A stretch of DNA of 9,378 bases from Actinomycetota bacterium (GTDB taxonomy: Bacteria > Actinomycetota > UBA4738): assembly GCA_005885015.1 (NCBI GenBank), contig VAYG01000055.1, positions 1,498 to 10,875 on the forward strand. The letters are read 5' to 3'. The notes beneath the pieces were generated by a model that searched no databases, was not told the DNA's origin, and saw only the letters and a list, made by a program, of their open reading frames with translations. Every line of letters starts with the position of its first letter. Position 1 is the first letter of the stretch. Made by a program: the position numbers and the translations under genes. Positions 6,682 through 9,378 of this stretch are shown one piece after another.

Positions 6682-7552
6682 CGACCCGCGCCTGTCCCTG
6701 ATCCTGGCGCTCGCAGACGACGAGCTGATCCTGGGGCACCGTCATTCCCAATGGACGGGATGGGCGCCGCACATCGAAGAGGACCTGGCCTTCTCCTCGA
6801 TCGCTCAAGACGAGATGGCCCATGCCCGGATGCTGTACCGGGTGGCTCGAGAATCCGGGCTCACCGATCGGGACGATGACGCGCTGGCACTGGGCCGCCC
6901 GCCCGAGGAGTACCTGAACGCCGTGCTGTGCGAACGGCCCAACGGGGACTGGGGCTACACCGTGGCCAGGCAATACCTGTACGACACCGCCGATGCGATC
7001 CGCGTCCAGGTGCTCGGTGATTCCTCGTGGCGAGCGCTGGCCGACGCCATGAAGGTGATCGAGCTGGAGGAGAAATACCACCGCGACCACGCGGTCACGT
7101 GGTTCAACCGGCTGGCGGAGGGGCCGTCCCTGACGGCCCGGGAGCGGTTCGCCGAAGGACTCACCACGGCGATCGGTGAGGCCATCGCGGTCTTCGAGCC
7201 GTTGTCCGGAGAGGAGGAGCTGGTCTCGGAGGGGGTGCTGCCCAGGTCCAACGAGGACATGCTGGGCGATTGGCTGGGAGAGCTGGGCGAGGCCCTCGAG
7301 GCATCCTCGCTCGACTACGTGCTGGCTCGGCACGGGCCGGTCGGCGAGATGGTTCCCACCGGGTCCGGCGAGATCCCCGTCGAGAGCGTCGATTTCACCG
7401 TGCCGGGGGTGGTCCGGAGGGACGGCCGGTGGATGCACGAGGGCGCCTTCGCAGGGGCGGGCGGCCGCCGGGGAAGGCATTCGGAGGATTTCCTGCCACT
7501 GTGGGAGGAGATGACCGCGCTGTATCGAGCCCATCCGGGGGCGAAATGGTGA
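6674..7552 (+). CDS. paaC: Phenylacetyl-CoA epoxidase subunit PaaC, apparently retaining a diiron site
   Basis: PaaC is the ferritin-like partner of PaaA and in E. coli is considered non-catalytic. This protein (292 residues, E. coli about 248) shows the family's DDELILGHRHSQWTGWAP (15-32), CERPNGDW (86-93), ARQYLYD (98-104), GGRRGRHSEDF near the C-terminus and the final GAKW. Unusually, it has Glu17, Glu47 and His50 (AQDEMAHA), Asp104, Glu133 and His136 (EEKYH). The intervals E-to-E 30 residues, D-to-E 29 and ExxH are the same as those of the PaaA ligands in this window. From memory, the E. coli PaaC has Cys, Leu and Gln in place of the first Glu, second Glu and first His. The extra length lies mostly between about 225 and 265. 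The ATG at 6674 overlaps paaB by 8 bp, and the TGA overlaps the paaD start. Confidence 0.94.
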   Translation: MPDDPRLSLILALADDELILGHRHSQWTGWAPHIEEDLAFSSIAQDEMAHARMLYRVARESGLTDRDDDALALGRPPEEYLNAVLCERPNGDWGYTVARQYLYDTADAIRVQVLGDSSWRALADAMKVIELEEKYHRDHAVTWFNRLAEGPSLTARERFAEGLTTAIGEAIAVFEPLSGEEELVSEGVLPRSNEDMLGDWLGELGEALEASSLDYVLARHGPVGEMVPTGSGEIPVESVDFTVPGVVRRDGRWMHEGAFAGAGGRRGRHSEDFLPLWEEMTALYRAHPGAKW

Positions 7553-8076
7553 TGCGGACCGACGTCCGAGAGGGCGTCGGCCGCGAGGTGTGGGAGGCAC
7601 TGGCGGGCGTGCACGACCCGGAGATCCCACCGTGCTCGATCACCGACCTGGGGATCGTGGAACGAGTGGTGCTGTCCGAACAAGCGATCGACGTGGACCT
7701 CCTGCCTACCTTCGCGGGCTGTCCCGCTCTGGATGTGATCAAGCAGGAGGCCGAGGCCGCGGTTCGATCGGCGGCGCCCGGCCACGACGTGAGGGTCCGG
7801 TTCGTCTACTCCCCGCGGTGGACCAGCGACCGCATCACTCCGGCCGGCCGGGACGCCCTTCGCTCCTACGGCATCACGCCACCCGGGAGCCCGCGGGGCG
7901 ATCGCGTCGTGATCCCCCTGGCCGCGCTGCTACCCACCGAAGGCGCCACGTGCCCCTTCTGCGGCAGCGCGAACACGGTGATGGAGAGCGCGTTCGGGCC
8001 GACCCTGTGCCGGGCCACGCACTACTGCCGGGCCTGCCGGAATCCGTTCGAGGCGTTCAAGCCGAAGACGGCCTGA
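7546..8076 (+). CDS. paaD: Phenylacetate pathway protein PaaD (DUF59/MIP18 domain plus zinc ribbon)
   Basis: PaaD is required in vivo for the epoxidase. Its MIP18/DUF59 domain suggests a role in iron or Fe-S centre assembly; it is probably not a subunit of the purified enzyme. Residues about 12-100 are the DUF59 domain: VWEALAGVHDPEIPPCSITD (15-34) with the DPEIP loop, DLGIVERV (34-41) and LPTFAGCPALDVIKQE (53-68), in which Cys59 is the conserved GCP cysteine. RWTSDRITPAGRDALRSYGI (91-110) follows. The C-terminal zinc ribbon has Cys136 and Cys139 (CPFCGS) and Cys161 and Cys164 (CRACRNPFEAF), with another Cys at 155. Length 176 is normal. The start at 7546 has GGGGG four bases upstream; ATG at 7552 in a TGATG overlap with paaC is equally credible and gives 174 residues. 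No paaE follows: the next gene lies on the other strand and overlaps this one by 20 bp. Confidence 0.95.
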   Translation: MVMRTDVREGVGREVWEALAGVHDPEIPPCSITDLGIVERVVLSEQAIDVDLLPTFAGCPALDVIKQEAEAAVRSAAPGHDVRVRFVYSPRWTSDRITPAGRDALRSYGITPPGSPRGDRVVIPLAALLPTEGATCPFCGSANTVMESAFGPTLCRATHYCRACRNPFEAFKPKTA

Positions 8077-8884
8077 GCACGTACACGCGAGGCGAGAGCT
8101 TCCCGATCATCTGGTACACGCCCCACAGGCAGTTGCCCAGCTCGACGCCGTAGGACACGCCGCCCAGCCGCTCGACGAAGCGATCGGGATCCCGGAGGAG
8201 TCGCGCCGCGCGAAGCAGCTGTCGTGACGTCCTGCGGTCCCCCTCCTCCTCGTTCGATTCCCTCCACTCGCTCCGAAGCTCATCGCACCGGCTCACGTCC
8301 AGGCCGGCGTCGCGCAAGCAGCCTTCGAAGTACGTCACTTCGGTGTTCTCGGGAACGGTGCCCAGTGGGGGCCACAGCCGTGCGGCCTCCTCCGGCTCGA
8401 GCCAGGGGGTGGCGAACATCTGGAAGGCAAGCACGTGCCCGCCGGGCCGGAGGACCCGCCGGCACTCTTCGAAGGCCCGGGTCAGCTCGGGGACGTGGAT
8501 CAGCATGTCCCGCGCCCACACCAGGTCGACGGTGGCGTCGGCAAGAGGGATCGCTTCGATCCGACCCCGGATGTATAGGGGCGGAGGACTCACCCCGACC
8601 GCCCGATCCCGTCGGTCCAGATTCGCGTGGACCGGCTCCACGCCGACCACCCGGCACCCGAACCGCCGGGCCAGCTGCACCACGTGCCGCCCGTCCCGGC
8701 AGCCCACGTCGAGCACGACGTGTCCGGTACCGATCCCGAGGTCCCGCACCATGTCGAAGAGCATGTCGGGACCGCGCGGGTGCAGGCTCTCATCGAGGAG
8801 CGCCTCGGCGGCCTCGCCGTCCTCGTCGCTCCCTCCGTAGATCTGCTCGATCGAGACGGGCGTCGATTCCATGCAGGGAGACAT
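8057..8884 (-). CDS. Class I SAM-dependent methyltransferase (Methyltransf_11 type)
   Basis: 275 residues. The SAM-binding core has motif I VVLDVGCRDGRH (56-67), the acidic strand end VVGVEP (79-84), the motif around IPLADATVDLVWARDMLIHV (112-131) and the post-III strand CRRVLRPGGHVLAFQMF (141-157). This layout is that of UbiE/Coq5-like small-molecule methyltransferases. The C-terminal third (from about 165, with EVTYFEGCLRDAGLDV) gives no substrate clue. It is not closely related to the methyltransferase at 4287: it has no winged helix and a different motif I. The start at 8884 lacks a clear ribosome site; ATG at 8872 (codon 5) is an alternative. It is convergent with paaD, their coding ends overlapping by 20 bp, and divergent from the cyclase gene. 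There is no evident functional tie to the paa operon beyond proximity. Confidence 0.9.
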   Translation of the reverse strand: MSPCMESTPVSIEQIYGGSDEDGEAAEALLDESLHPRGPDMLFDMVRDLGIGTGHVVLDVGCRDGRHVVQLARRFGCRVVGVEPVHANLDRRDRAVGVSPPPLYIRGRIEAIPLADATVDLVWARDMLIHVPELTRAFEECRRVLRPGGHVLAFQMFATPWLEPEEAARLWPPLGTVPENTEVTYFEGCLRDAGLDVSRCDELRSEWRESNEEEGDRRTSRQLLRAARLLRDPDRFVERLGGVSYGVELGNCLWGVYQMIGKLSPRVYVLRPSSA

Positions 8885-8965
8885 ACGCCGCCGGGAAGGC
8901 CCTCGTCAACGCCGTGCTCTGCTCCATTGCCTCTTGGGGGTGGCCTGGCCGAAACTAGGCCCGGA
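8885..8965. promoter_or_regulatory. Divergent intergenic region between the minus-strand methyltransferase and the cyclase gene
   Basis: 81 bp that should hold promoters for both genes. On the plus strand TTGCCT (8927-8932) and GAAACT (8951-8956) are 18 bases apart and weakly resemble -35 and -10 boxes. A short inverted repeat, GGCCT (8942-8946) and AGGCC (8957-8961), sits just before the cyclase ATG. Neither signal is strong. Confidence 0.3.
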
Positions 8966-9378
8966 ATGCCGAAGCGGCCCCCAACCAAGCAGCGTCTCCT
9001 CACGACCGTCCTGTTCACCGACATCGTCGGCTCGACGCAGCGGGCGGCCGAGCTCGGGGACCGCCAGTGGCGAAATCTCCTGGGCCGCCACCACGCCATC
9101 GTGCGGCGGCAGCTCAAGCGCTACGGCGGCCGGGAGATCGATACCGCCGGCGACGGATTCTTCGCCACCTTCGACCAGCCCGCCCAGGCCATCGAATGCG
9201 CCGTGGCGATCGGCCGGGCCGTTCGGCCCCTCGGGATCGAGGTACGTGCGGGGATCCATATGGGCGAGGTCGAGATCACCGTCGACAAGGTGGCCGGCAT
9301 CGCCGTTCACATCGGGTCGCGGGTGATGTCCACCGCCGGGGCCGGCGAGGTCGTGGTCTCCAACACCGTCCGCGACCT
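8966..9378 (+). CDS. Class III nucleotidyl cyclase domain protein, N-terminal 137 residues (3' end outside window)
   Basis: The class III adenylate/guanylate cyclase fold begins almost at the N-terminus. FTDIVGST (17-24) carries the first metal-binding Asp (19), and TAGDGFFATF (60-69) the second (Asp63). RAGIHMGEVE (94-103) and GIAVHIGSRV (111-120) follow, the latter with the family Arg at 119, then AGAGEVVVSNTVRD. By position, the canonical adenine-contacting Lys four residues before the second metal Asp is Asp59 here, the canonical Asp seven before the transition-state Asn is Lys108, and the Asn itself is His115. Activity and base preference are therefore uncertain. The start ATG at 8966 has AGG six bases upstream. 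Family members often continue into TPR, ATPase or other signalling domains; what follows here cannot be seen. Confidence 0.9.
   Translation, partial: MPKRPPTKQRLLTTVLFTDIVGSTQRAAELGDRQWRNLLGRHHAIVRRQLKRYGGREIDTAGDGFFATFDQPAQAIECAVAIGRAVRPLGIEVRAGIHMGEVEITVDKVAGIAVHIGSRVMSTAGAGEVVVSNTVRD

Noticed and set aside
6590..7630. Minus-strand open frame of 346 codons opposite paaC
   Set aside because: Same reason: antisense shadow of a well-supported gene, no motif and biased composition.

Overview
This is a GC-rich chromosomal window with short intergenic gaps, frequent TGATG stop/start overlaps and GTG starts. It suggests a member of the Actinomycetota, probably a soil or uncultured deep-branching lineage. 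That rests on base composition, the ECF-sigma/single-pass-protein pair, the style of the 183-aa SRPBCC-like protein and the Rv2258c-type methyltransferase. I cannot place it to genus. No rRNA, tRNA, CRISPR array, insertion sequence or phage gene is visible.

Left part, minus strand (1-3659), read right to left: an ECF sigma factor; a translationally coupled single-pass membrane protein with an eight-cysteine exterior, probably its regulator; a secreted or lipid-anchored protein with a coiled coil and two peptidoglycan-binding domains; and the N-terminal half of an aldehyde dehydrogenase that runs off the left edge. The first three look like an envelope-sensing unit.

Middle, plus strand (3736-8076): six tightly packed genes. 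A conserved SRPBCC-like protein of unknown function is coupled to a winged-helix SAM-dependent methyltransferase. These are followed by paaA, paaB, paaC and paaD, encoding the ring-epoxidising (phenylacetyl-CoA 1,2-epoxidase type) complex and its DUF59/zinc-ribbon maturation factor. No reductase (paaE), CoA ligase (paaK), isomerase (paaG) or ring-opening enzyme (paaZ) lies in the window. The PaaC subunit appears to keep a full set of six diiron ligands, where the E. coli PaaC has lost part of its set. The complex may therefore carry a metal site in both the A and C subunits.

Right part: a second, unrelated class I methyltransferase on the minus strand overlaps the 3' end of paaD tail to tail. 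Divergent from it is the start of a class III nucleotide cyclase domain that runs off the right edge. Its substrate-selecting residues depart from the canonical adenylate cyclase set.
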